Below, piece after piece: positions 7,828 to 14,262 of a stretch of DNA of 14,452 bases (position 1 is the first letter of the stretch; the number at the start of each line of letters is the position of its first letter). The notes under the pieces are model-generated. The model saw nothing but the letters and a program-made list of their open reading frames with translations. It was not told where the DNA came from and made no database searches. The position numbers and the translations under genes were made by a program. The stretch comes from an uncultured Flammeovirgaceae bacterium (GTDB lineage Bacteria > Bacteroidota > Bacteroidia > Cytophagales > Cyclobacteriaceae): the NCBI GenBank assembly GCA_937138955.1, contig CAKZPJ010000188.1:1-14452 (forward strand), read 5' to 3'.

Positions 7828-7986
7828 ATGAAGAGGAAACTTTTGACAATTGTAGCGGGTGCTATGATCTTTTCCCTAACGGGTTGTTACACCCAAATGT
7901 GCCCTACGTATTCAGTGAAGCCTATTGAAAAGCCAACGAAGCAGGCAGTACAGTATATGGAAAACGCGCTTGAGAAGGCTTCGTAA
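7828..7986 (+). CDS. Small lipoprotein, 52 residues, function unknown
   Basis: This short gene encodes MKRKLLTIVAGAMIFSLTGC followed by 32 residues. The N-terminus has two or three basic residues, a hydrophobic stretch and the lipobox LTGC, so signal peptidase II should cleave before Cys20 and leave a lipid-anchored peptide of 33 residues. The mature part contains a second cysteine in CPTYS (25-29) and a C-terminal helix-prone segment QAVQYMENALEKA. It has its own predicted promoter (TTG at 7781, TACATTTG at 7804) and its own terminator (8016-8040), so it forms a monocistronic unit, which strongly supports a real gene. I do not recognise the family. It lies between the ATPase arm and the antitoxin gene and shares no operon with either. 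Confidence 0.8.
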   Translation: MKRKLLTIVAGAMIFSLTGCYTQMCPTYSVKPIEKPTKQAVQYMENALEKAS

Positions 7987-8015
7987 ATTGGTAAAACAGC
8001 AGTGTGTGTATGAAT

Positions 8016-8040
8016 AAGCAGCCAATCGGTTGCTTTTTTT
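8016..8040 (+). terminator. Intrinsic terminator of the small lipoprotein gene
   Basis: AAGCAGCC (8016-8023) pairs with GGTTGCTT (8028-8035), with one G-U pair and a 4-base loop AATC, followed by a run of seven T (8034-8040). It lies 30 bases after the lipoprotein stop. Confidence 0.85.
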
Positions 8041-8121
8041 GTTTAAACGAATTCACTACTCGTCCGTAAGATAGCTTAAAAGAAAATTGCCTCTCGGTAG
8101 TGAGTCTAAATAGACGAAATC

Positions 8122-8334
8122 ATGCTGACGCTACATCATCAATATATTGCCAATAGTAAGGGGGAGAGAATATCAGTGATAGTTCCGGTGAAGGAGTTTG
8201 AGGGTATTCTTCAGAAACTGGAGGATTTAGAGGACATCTACCTTTATGATAAAGCCAAACAGGCCCCTCAGGAGTTTGTAGATGCCGACCAGGCGCTTAA
8301 AGAAATTGAAGAAGCACGCGAGAAAGATGTATAG
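8122..8334 (+). CDS. Probable type II antitoxin, Phd/YefM or RelB-like
   Basis: The 70-residue product begins with a short beta-like region containing ERISVIVPVKEFEGIL, as in Phd/YefM-type antitoxins, and continues in a charged helical tail (KLEDLEDIYLYDKAKQ, then DADQALKEIEEAREKDV) of the kind that wraps a toxin. Its last 8 bases, ATGTATAG, overlap the start of a frame that clearly derives from a RelE/ParE toxin, the usual antitoxin-toxin arrangement. It would neutralise the toxin by direct binding and might repress its own promoter. The toxin is broken (8327-8578), so this antitoxin is now alone. The family call rests on the partner and the general pattern more than on strict motifs. Confidence 0.75.
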   Translation: MLTLHHQYIANSKGERISVIVPVKEFEGILQKLEDLEDIYLYDKAKQAPQEFVDADQALKEIEEAREKDV

Positions 8335-8578
8335 CGTCCGGATAGAACGTAAAGTTTAAAAAAAGCTCAAAAAAAATTCCTGAACCGTACTACACTAAAG
8401 TTAAGGCGGCTATTTTATGTTTAGCTAACGATCCCAGACCCTCGAGATGCAAAAATTTAAAAGGAAGAAATAGATATGTATTCGGGTAGCTGGTTACCGT
8501 ATTATATACGAGATTACGGATAAAGTTCTTCTGGTAGACGTTATTGGTTTAGGTCACCTCAGCAATATTTACGAGTAG
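8327..8578 (+). pseudogene. Decayed RelE/ParE-family toxin
   Basis: The frame starts at an ATG that overlaps the antitoxin stop by 8 bases and reads MYSVRIERKV. A TAA at 8357-8359 then interrupts it, followed in the same frame by KKLKK. A +1 shift in the eight-A run at 8369-8376 restores KKIPEPYYTKVKAAILCLA, NDPRPSRCKNLKGRNRY, all classic RelE/ParE sequence. A one-base loss near 8478 then stops that frame at 8487-8489, and the third frame continues IRVAGYRIIYEITDKVLLV, DVIGLGHLSNIYE, to a TAG at 8576-8578. The nonsense codon and two frameshifts leave no intact product. With these repaired the protein would be about 84 residues, normal for the family. The conserved Arg/Tyr-rich core and the final Gly-His are still readable, so the decay looks recent. 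Confidence 0.88.
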
Positions 8579-8608
8579 AATAATCCTCTTTCACATCTTA
8601 CAGTTTCT

Positions 8609-9955
8609 TCACATTTGCAACGTAAACGTAGTGCCCTTGCCTACTTCAGAGGTAGCAGTAAGATTGCCTTGGTGCATTTGCATAATTCGTTGCGAGAGGC
8701 TTAAGCCGATGCCAGAGCCATCGCGTTTGGTAGTGTAAAACGGAATAAAGATTCTTTCCAAAGCTTCGGGTTCAATGCCGGAGCCATTGTCGGTAACATC
8801 AATAAAAATCCGTTGCTCGTGATCGGCGTAGGCCAAGATTTTGATAATTGGCTCTTCTACTTCATCCAGTGCCTCCGAAGCATTCTTGAGAATATTGATC
8901 AGCACCATTTCAATCAACTTACTGTCAATTCGGACAATTAGATTATCGGGAATAGTTACTTCAATAGCTACCCGATCGTGGGCTACTCCGGCTTTAATCA
9001 GTTTGACCACTTCCTCAACGAGACCTTTAATCTTTACGCGTTCAAAGTCTGGTTGAGGGATATTGGTGAAATTACGGTAGGCTTCTACAAAAGTCACTAG
9101 TCCTTTGCTTCGGTTCTCTATCGTCCGCAAGCTCATGTTAATATCGTCGTAGGCTTCCTGGTCGAATAGCATAGAGCCATTTTGACGAACTACATCTTCC
9201 TGAATAATATCGATAGCGGTACCAGCCAGCGAAGCGATCGGAGTAATGGAATTCATAATCTCGTGACGGAGCACTTTGGTTAAGTTTTGCCAGGCTTCAA
9301 TTTCCTGTTGCTGCAATTCTGATAAGATATTCTGAATAGAAACGAGTTTGTAGGAACTACCCCGCAAGCGAAGTTCGGTAGCATTGATAGACAAATGAAG
9401 ATCGACACTCGGTTTAATTAACGTTTTAGAACCGGTCGGTAGATTAAGAATGATGTTGTACAGCTCAGGGTTTATTTTAGATAATTCCCGAATTTTGGTC
9501 ATCTGGTGCGCCTTCAGATACCGTCGGGCGGTGTTGTTGAGCAACTCAATATTCCCTGATTCATCATAAGATAGCAACCCCACGTTTACGTGCTGCACTA
9601 CCGTTTTTAAATATTGCCAATGCTCTTCCTTCTCCGCACGGGCTTTACGGAAAGCATCAAATACTTCGTTGAACATCCGGTTCAGGTCGCGGAAGCTTTC
9701 GCCAAGTTGGCTATCCCGATTAAAACCAGCGGTAAAATCGGAGTACTTAACGGCTTCTAAAAAACGAGTAAGCTTACGATTTGCCTCCAGCACATACTGA
9801 TACAATTCGTAGATCTGGTAGATCACTAATAGTGAAATGATTACTCCACTGACGTAACGTTCCGTATGAAAGACAAAATAAAGACAGAGTAGCATACTGG
9901 CTGCCAGCAGTATAATGCGTACTAGCAGCGTCCACTCAAACCGATTAAATATCAT
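8609..9955 (-). CDS. Membrane-bound NtrB-like sensor histidine kinase
   Basis: This 448-residue kinase would phosphorylate the regulator encoded just upstream. Two hydrophobic segments (about residues 9-28 and 35-54) are separated by only a few residues, so there is almost no external sensor domain. A linker (60-110) leads to a PAS-like domain (about 112-215, with VNVGLLSYDESGNIELLNNTARRYL). The dimerisation box has LRHEIMNSITPI with His231 as the phosphorylation site. The ATPase domain has the N-box VLINILKNASEA (Asn354/Asn358), DNGSG (389-393), FIPFYTTK and GSGIGLSL (413-420). HEIMNSITPI resembles kinases that pair with NtrC-type regulators. The start overlaps the regulator stop by 11 bases, showing translational coupling. 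The signal is probably sensed in or at the membrane, or by the cytoplasmic PAS domain. Confidence 0.93.
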   Translation of the reverse strand: MIFNRFEWTLLVRIILLAASMLLCLYFVFHTERYVSGVIISLLVIYQIYELYQYVLEANRKLTRFLEAVKYSDFTAGFNRDSQLGESFRDLNRMFNEVFDAFRKARAEKEEHWQYLKTVVQHVNVGLLSYDESGNIELLNNTARRYLKAHQMTKIRELSKINPELYNIILNLPTGSKTLIKPSVDLHLSINATELRLRGSSYKLVSIQNILSELQQQEIEAWQNLTKVLRHEIMNSITPIASLAGTAIDIIQEDVVRQNGSMLFDQEAYDDINMSLRTIENRSKGLVTFVEAYRNFTNIPQPDFERVKIKGLVEEVVKLIKAGVAHDRVAIEVTIPDNLIVRIDSKLIEMVLINILKNASEALDEVEEPIIKILAYADHEQRIFIDVTDNGSGIEPEALERIFIPFYTTKRDGSGIGLSLSQRIMQMHQGNLTATSEVGKGTTFTLQM

Positions 9956-11342
9956 ATTTTTCTAGCCTTCGGTACAGCGAAGCTCGGGTCAATCCTAAAT
10001 CGCCCGCCGCTTTGGAAATATTGCCGCCGTGTTTTTTCAACACTTTACGGATCAATAGCTTTTCTACTTCTTCCAGATCATACTTTTCTAGATGAAGCTC
10101 ATCTTGATCTTTGCCTTGCCGAGCGTTGTCGGCATTAAAAAAGAAGTCCTCGGGTTGCAAGGTAGGTTTATTACTGAGAATTACCGCTCGTTCTACCGAG
10201 TGTTGTAGCTCCCGCACATTACCAGGCCATTGGTACTTCTGCATTCGCTTAATAGCACTAGCACTGATAGAGTGAATTGGTTTATTGTACTTCTTGGAGT
10301 ACATCGTTAAAAAGTGGGTAGCTAGTGGCTCTAAATCTTCAACCCGCTCGCGCAAGGGTGGTAAATTAATCTCTATCGTATTAATTCGGTACAGTAAATC
10401 CTGCCGGAACTCATTGTTCTGTACCATCTCATAAAGGGGCATATTAGTCGCGCAGATGAAGCGCACATCAACGTCGATTACTTTGTTAGAACCCACCGGG
10501 GTAACGCGCTTATTCTGAAGAGCCGTGAGTAGTTTGGCTTGCAAGGGTAGGGAGAGGTTTCCGATCTCATCCAAAAACAGCGTGCCTTCTGAGGCAGCTT
10601 CAAAACGACCTACTCGATCTTGCTTAGCATCGGTGAAGGAACCTTTCATGTGGCCGAACAACTCACTTTCAAACAGCGATTCAGTAACTGCCCCTAAATC
10701 TACATTGATAAATACACTGTTGGTTCGCTCGGAGCGGCGGTGAATGGCTCGGGCAATCACTTCTTTTCCGGTTCCGTTCTCACCCAGAATCAAGACATTG
10801 GCATCGGTACTAGCTACTTGTTCAATGGTCTCGAACACTCGTTGCATAGCGGGGCTGCTTCCGATAATATCCTGAAACTTATGATTAAGATCGGCAGTAA
10901 GAATTTCCTGCTGAGAGCGTAACTGGTTCACTTCTGATTTGGTAGCCCGAAGTCGTAGGGCGGCCATTACTGTGGCGAGTAGCTTTTCATTATTCCAAGG
11001 CTTGAGCACAAAGTCAGTGGCACCTTCTTTAATTGCCCGCACGGCCATGTCCACATCACCGTAGGCCGTAATAAGAATGACTACCGCCGACGGATCTTTT
11101 TCCAGAATTTGATCCAACCAGAAATAACCTTCTTTACCGCTACTTACATCTTTAGTAAAGTTCATGTCCAGCAAAATCACATCATACTGCTCATTGCTGA
11201 TGGTGGCGGGAATTGCCCCCGGGTTTTTCTCAGTATCTACCTGAAGGAAGTGACGTTTCAGAAAAATCTTGGCGGCTTGTAGTACATCTTCATTGTCATC
11301 TACAATTAAGATTTTGCCGGTTTTATTAACAGTTCTGCTCAT
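9945..11342 (-). CDS. NtrC-family sigma-54-dependent response regulator
   Basis: The 465-residue regulator has three domains. The receiver (about 9-130) has the acidic pair Asp15/Asp16, phospho-acceptor Asp59 in LLDMN, Thr92 and Lys114. The AAA+ domain (about 160-390) has Walker A GENGTGKE (187-194), Walker B TLFLDEIG (254-261), and the sensor-type sequences ATN and WPGNVREL. A Fis-type helix-turn-helix ends the protein (GGNISKAAGDLGLTRASLYRR, about 439-459). The sigma-54 contact loop, normally GAFTGA, reads GSFTDA (234-239); Phe and Thr are kept. It is the first gene of the regulator-kinase operon and is divergent from the adaptor gene. The palindromic sites before both efflux arms are its likely targets, which is inference from position and geometry. 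Confidence 0.95.
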   Translation of the reverse strand: MSRTVNKTGKILIVDDNEDVLQAAKIFLKRHFLQVDTEKNPGAIPATISNEQYDVILLDMNFTKDVSSGKEGYFWLDQILEKDPSAVVILITAYGDVDMAVRAIKEGATDFVLKPWNNEKLLATVMAALRLRATKSEVNQLRSQQEILTADLNHKFQDIIGSSPAMQRVFETIEQVASTDANVLILGENGTGKEVIARAIHRRSERTNSVFINVDLGAVTESLFESELFGHMKGSFTDAKQDRVGRFEAASEGTLFLDEIGNLSLPLQAKLLTALQNKRVTPVGSNKVIDVDVRFICATNMPLYEMVQNNEFRQDLLYRINTIEINLPPLRERVEDLEPLATHFLTMYSKKYNKPIHSISASAIKRMQKYQWPGNVRELQHSVERAVILSNKPTLQPEDFFFNADNARQGKDQDELHLEKYDLEEVEKLLIRKVLKKHGGNISKAAGDLGLTRASLYRRLEKYDI

Positions 11343-11349
11343 AGTATAG

Positions 11350-11459
11350 AATGATTAATGAATGGTGAAGAATGAATAATTGACTTGAGATAATCAGTTA
11401 CTGTGTAACTATTGGTCATCCGTAGTTCATTAATCATTACTCATTATTAGTTATTCATT
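11350..11459. repeat. AT-rich inverted repeats with nested hairpin in the regulator leader
   Basis: AATGATTAATGAA (11350-11362) is an exact inverted copy of TTCATTAATCATT (11426-11438). AATGAATAA (11371-11379) is likewise an inverted copy of TTATTCATT (11451-11459), which gives an alternative fold. Between them AGTTAC-TGT-GTAACT (11396-11410) forms a perfect 6-bp hairpin. The region lies just upstream of the regulator start and would be in or near its leader. Low-complexity sequence of this kind can arise by chance. Confidence 0.45.
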
Positions 11460-11594
11460 ATTTGTTTGCCAAAGATTGTACCCAATAAGTGAAGGAACAG
11501 TTGAACTAGCCATCGCCAAAGGCTAAAAACTAAGCATACGTAGCGTAATTCAACCTTTTCTACCTATAAATACTCTCGGCTGATTAAAATATAA

Positions 11595-11654
11595 GTGTCC
11601 GGTTTCGAACTAGGAACGTACATAAGCGTACAAAGGATGTTCGTTTCCGTACAC
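11595..11654 (+). promoter_or_regulatory. Three palindromic operators in 21-bp register upstream of the adaptor gene
   Basis: Site A (11595-11612) is GTGTCCG-GTTT-CGAACTA. Site B (11637-11654) is ATGTTCG-TTTC-CGTACAC. Exactly midway, 11616-11633 reads ACGTACA-TAAG-CGTACAA, with a good right half and a poor left half. Centres are 21 bp apart, two helical turns, so all three would face the same side of the DNA. Site B ends 53 bp before the -24 element, nearly the same distance as in the other efflux arm. This looks like an enhancer array for the NtrC-type regulator encoded next door. The sites are seen directly; the binding protein is inferred. Confidence 0.62.
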
Positions 11655-11706
11655 TTCCTTCTGGTTAAAAGGGCTAAAGAAACGGGTTAAACGCAGTTTT
11701 TAGTTT

Positions 11707-11721
11707 TGGCACAGTGTTCGT
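11707..11721 (+). promoter_or_regulatory. Sigma-54-like -24/-12 promoter of the adaptor arm
   Basis: TGGCAC (11707-11712), five bases, TCGT (11718-11721) matches TGGCAC-N5-TTGC fully in the -24 half and in two of four bases in the -12 half, with exact spacing. The start would be near 11732, some 65 bases before the adaptor ATG. The -12 half is weak, so confidence rests partly on the operator array and the matching geometry in the other arm. Confidence 0.5.
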
Positions 11722-11794
11722 AACTCTGGTAACCGAGCTACTACACAGCCTTTTAGAATTAATTAAAATTATACCGTCAAGATTCAGATAAGTT

Positions 11795-13045
11795 ATGGGA
11801 ATGGACCGAAAAATAAAGAAGAAAACATGGACAACCGGACGTATACTCGGGATTGGCCTAGGGTTGGTCTTTGTGTCGTTCATTTTGTATAGTTTTCTTT
11901 TTGCTGACAACCGATCTAAGTTAAATGTAGATGAAGAGAAAATAACCGTTTCTACGGTAGAGCAAGATATTTTTCAGGAGCGTATTCCTGAGACTGGAAT
12001 TGTGATGCCTAGCCAGACTATTTACATGGATGCGGTAGAAGGTGGAGTGGTTCGCAAAATTATACTAGAATCTGGTGCCTTAGTAGAACGAGGTGATACA
12101 ATTATGATATTAGACAACTCTAGTCTACAGTTGGAAGTGATGCAACGGGAATCTCAACTATATGAGCAACTTAACATTATGCGGAACACCCGCCTTGGCC
12201 TCGACCAGAATGATATAAATCAGAAAACTCAACTAGCTCAGATTGATTACCAATTACAATTGTTAGAACCTCAGTACCGACGTTTTAAAGAACTAGCTAG
12301 TAAGAAACTAATTTCTCAGCGTGAACTAGAGGAAGTAGAAGAACAGTACGAATACAACAAGCGCCTAAAAGACTTAACCTATCGTTCTTACCAGTCCGAT
12401 TCAGTTTCTCGCTCTCTGCAACTTAACCAGATTCGCCTATCAGAAGATCGGATGAACCGAAGCTTGGAGGCAGTTGGAAAGATTCTAGACAACCTAGTAG
12501 TTACCGCTCCGACTAATGGCTTGCTAACCACGCCCGACTGGGAACCAGGTCAGTCAATTACACCGGGTGAGCGGCTGGGACAAGTGGCCTTGCTAGATAG
12601 CTTCAAAGTACGAGTGGCCATTGACGAATTGTATTTACCTCGCATTGATGTAGGGCAGCAAGGCACTTGGAACCCGACCGGAAACACCTACCGTCTAGAG
12701 ATTTATAAGAAGTACCCAACCGTAAGTGAAGGTAACTTTGAAGTAGACATGAAATTTATAGGTGAAACACCGGAACTTCGTCGGGGACAGTCGCTTCGTA
12801 TTCGCTTGGAGCTAGGTTCTTCGGAGGAAGCCATGCTACTAGCTACCGGTGGGTTCTTCCGCGATACCGGAGGCAACTGGGTATTCGTGCTTAACAACGA
12901 TGGGTCAAGAGCCTACAAGCGAGATATTCGGCTGGGCCGCAAGAATCCCGAAAACTACGAAGTGCTGGAAGGGCTAGAGCCAGGTGAGCAAGTGATTACA
13001 TCGTCGTATGAGAATTTCGGGGATAATGAAGTGTTGGTGTTTTAG
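11795..13045 (+). CDS. HlyD/MacA-type periplasmic adaptor (membrane fusion protein)
   Basis: The 416-residue protein would link an inner-membrane ABC transporter to the TolC-like channel. It has one N-terminal membrane segment (about residues 16-36, after a basic KKKTWTTGR) with no cleavage site. The first lipoyl half follows (about 75-108, VEGGVVRKIILESGALVERGD). A coiled-coil hairpin spans about 112-228. The second lipoyl half comes next (about 229-266, LDNLVVTAPTNGLL), and then beta-barrel and membrane-proximal regions end in LEPGEQVITSSYENFGDNEVLVF. Two ATGs, at 11795 and 11801, are both possible; the second (MDRKIKKK) is the more familiar start. A predicted sigma-54 promoter and operators precede it. 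Its stop codon (13043-13045) lies inside the left arm of the inverted repeat that encloses the next gene, so the last residues and the stop may have been shaped by that insertion. Confidence 0.92.
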   Translation: MGMDRKIKKKTWTTGRILGIGLGLVFVSFILYSFLFADNRSKLNVDEEKITVSTVEQDIFQERIPETGIVMPSQTIYMDAVEGGVVRKIILESGALVERGDTIMILDNSSLQLEVMQRESQLYEQLNIMRNTRLGLDQNDINQKTQLAQIDYQLQLLEPQYRRFKELASKKLISQRELEEVEEQYEYNKRLKDLTYRSYQSDSVSRSLQLNQIRLSEDRMNRSLEAVGKILDNLVVTAPTNGLLTTPDWEPGQSITPGERLGQVALLDSFKVRVAIDELYLPRIDVGQQGTWNPTGNTYRLEIYKKYPTVSEGNFEVDMKFIGETPELRRGQSLRIRLELGSSEEAMLLATGGFFRDTGGNWVFVLNNDGSRAYKRDIRLGRKNPENYEVLEGLEPGEQVITSSYENFGDNEVLVF

Positions 13046-13073
13046 GTTTTGGGGATTAGGTCTTGGGCTTTAG
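13039..13073 (+). repeat. Left arm of the inverted repeat
   Basis: The arm overlaps the end of the adaptor gene, including its TAG stop at 13043-13045. Bases 13039-13060 pair continuously with 13464-13485, 13063-13067 pair with 13457-13461, and 13069-13073 pair with 13450-13454. Confidence 0.85.
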
Positions 13074-13085
13074 AAAGGTGGAATA

Positions 13086-13445
13086 GTGATTGATTTTAGA
13101 ACATTGCGAGTTTGGGGGAGCTTTCACGAAATAACACTAAAGGTTTACACGCTTATGAAAGATTTTCCGGCGTCTGAAACCTACGGCTTGACATCTCAGA
13201 TTCGGCGAGCCTCAGTATCAATTACTGCCAATATTGCGGAAAAATGCGGAAGGTCGTCCGACGCTGAGTTAAATCGTTTTTTAATTATTGCTATGGGTTC
13301 AGCTAGCGAATTGGAGTATGAATTATTACTGGCTAAAGACCTAAACTACATTTCACCAACTGACTATGAGCAGATACAGGAAGATATCATTGCCGCTAAA
13401 AAGATGTTGAACAATTTTATAAAAAAGGTAAAATCAAGGATTTGA
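13086..13445 (+). CDS. Four-helix-bundle protein, S23 / 23S rRNA intervening-sequence family
   Basis: The 119-residue product matches the S23/IVP family: LRVWGSFHEITLKVYTLMKDFP, then the family core YGLTSQIRRASVSI and TANIAEKCGRSS, then RFLIIAMGSASELEYELLLA. NIAEK replaces the commoner NIAEG. Family members are small helical bundles, many encoded in 23S rRNA intervening sequences and related to the Avd protein of diversity-generating retroelements. Their biochemical role is not settled, and RNA or DNA binding is only suspected. The frame starts with GTG at 13086; AAAGGTGG at 13074-13081 is a plausible ribosome-binding site 4 bases upstream. The gene sits in the efflux operon between adaptor and ATPase but is unlikely to belong to the transporter. 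Long inverted repeats enclose it. Confidence 0.9.
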   Translation: MIDFRTLRVWGSFHEITLKVYTLMKDFPASETYGLTSQIRRASVSITANIAEKCGRSSDAELNRFLIIAMGSASELEYELLLAKDLNYISPTDYEQIQEDIIAAKKMLNNFIKKVKSRI

Positions 13446-13449
13446 TAAG

Positions 13450-13485
13450 CTAAACTCCCAAATCCTAATCCCTAAAATCTAAAAC
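13450..13485 (+). repeat. Right arm of the inverted repeat
   Basis: The arm begins four bases after the four-helix-bundle stop and ends ten bases before the ATPase start codon at 13496. It consists of repeated C-rich units such as CCTAATCCCTAAAAT and complements the left arm. Confidence 0.85.
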
Positions 13486-13495
13486 CGAAAATTCT

Positions 13496-14185
13496 ATGAT
13501 TCGCACAAACAACTTAAAGAAAGTATTCATCTCTGATGAGGTAGAAACCACCGCGCTGAACGATATCAATATTGAGATCAAATCAGGGGAATTCGTTGCC
13601 ATTATGGGACCTTCCGGCTGTGGTAAGTCTACCCTACTCAATATTCTTGGGTTGCTAGACAACCCTTCTTCCGGTGAGTACCACTTTATGGATCACGAAG
13701 TAGGAAACTACTCGGAGCGACAACGAGCTCAACTAAGAAAAGGTAACATTGGCTTTGTCTTCCAGAGTTTTAATCTGATTGATGAACTGACAGTATTTGA
13801 AAATGTGGAGCTTCCGTTGTTGTACTTAAAGGTGCCTTCGGATGAACGAGAGAAGAAAGTGAATGCCGCGTTAGAGCATATGAATATCATGCACCGTCGT
13901 AATCACTTTCCGCAACAGCTTTCCGGTGGTCAGCAACAGCGGGTAGCCATTGCCCGAGCCGTGGTTGCTAACCCTAATTTTATTTTAGCGGATGAGCCAA
14001 CGGGTAACTTGGACTCTACGAACGGAGAAGAAGTAATGAACCTACTATCAGAACTGAACAAGGCCGGAACCACTATTGCGATGGTGACGCACTCTCCCCA
14101 CGATGCCACCTACGCCAACCGAGTGATTAATTTATTCGATGGTATGATCGTAACTGAAAACATTAAGGAGAAATTTCACGTGTAA
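13496..14185 (+). CDS. ABC transporter ATP-binding protein, LolD/MacB-type
   Basis: The 229-residue ATPase has canonical motifs throughout: Walker A GPSGCGKST (38-46), Q-loop Gln90 in GFVFQ, signature LSGGQQQRVAIARA (142-155), Walker B FILADEP (162-168), D-loop GNLDS (170-174) and H-loop His199. It aligns without gaps over these motifs with the ATPase encoded at 6773, so the two are paralogues, but this copy keeps the normal Arg149 and Asp173. It should energise an FtsX/MacB-like permease and work with the upstream adaptor. No permease gene follows: a strong terminator lies 28 bases after the stop. Its ATG comes ten bases after the inverted-repeat unit, with no clear Shine-Dalgarno sequence, so translation may depend on the structure or coupling of the preceding message. 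Confidence 0.94.
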   Translation: MIRTNNLKKVFISDEVETTALNDINIEIKSGEFVAIMGPSGCGKSTLLNILGLLDNPSSGEYHFMDHEVGNYSERQRAQLRKGNIGFVFQSFNLIDELTVFENVELPLLYLKVPSDEREKKVNAALEHMNIMHRRNHFPQQLSGGQQQRVAIARAVVANPNFILADEPTGNLDSTNGEEVMNLLSELNKAGTTIAMVTHSPHDATYANRVINLFDGMIVTENIKEKFHV

Positions 14186-14212
14186 TCTTTTGATAAGTAG
14201 TTTGTAGAATTG

Positions 14213-14262
14213 AAAAGCGACAACCCTCACTTCGTAGATAGGGTGTCGCTTTTTCGTTTTTT
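14213..14262 (+). terminator. Intrinsic terminator of the adaptor-ATPase operon
   Basis: AAAAGCGACAACCCT (14213-14227) pairs with AGGGTGTCGCTTTT (14240-14253) with a single bulged base and a 12-base loop, followed by T-rich sequence TTTTTCGTTTTTT to 14262. The upstream A-run could let it act on the minus strand too. Confidence 0.9.

Larger units (their letters stand above)
13039..13485 (+). mobile_element. Intervening-sequence-like unit: four-helix-bundle gene inside a long inverted repeat
   Basis: The arms at 13039-13073 and 13450-13485 are inverted complements. The outer 22 positions pair without a break (20 Watson-Crick, 2 G-U), then come two 5-bp helices separated by small internal loops. 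The gene and its ribosome-binding site occupy the loop (13074-13449). The arms are built of short TTAGG/CCTAAT-like units. 23S rRNA intervening sequences have this same architecture and encode the same protein family. Here the unit fills the gap between the adaptor stop and the ATPase start. I see no target-site duplication and no transposase, so mobility is inferred from architecture and position only. Confidence 0.55.

Noticed and set aside
8357..8489. Programmed frameshifting or recoding of the toxin gene
   Set aside because: Two separate shifts plus a TAA would all need recoding, with no slippery-site and structure combination that explains them; decay is simpler.
11595..11654. CRISPR-like array suggested by the 21-bp periodicity
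   Set aside because: There are only three 18-bp units with 3-bp gaps, and they are palindromic and diverged. This is an operator array, not repeats and spacers.
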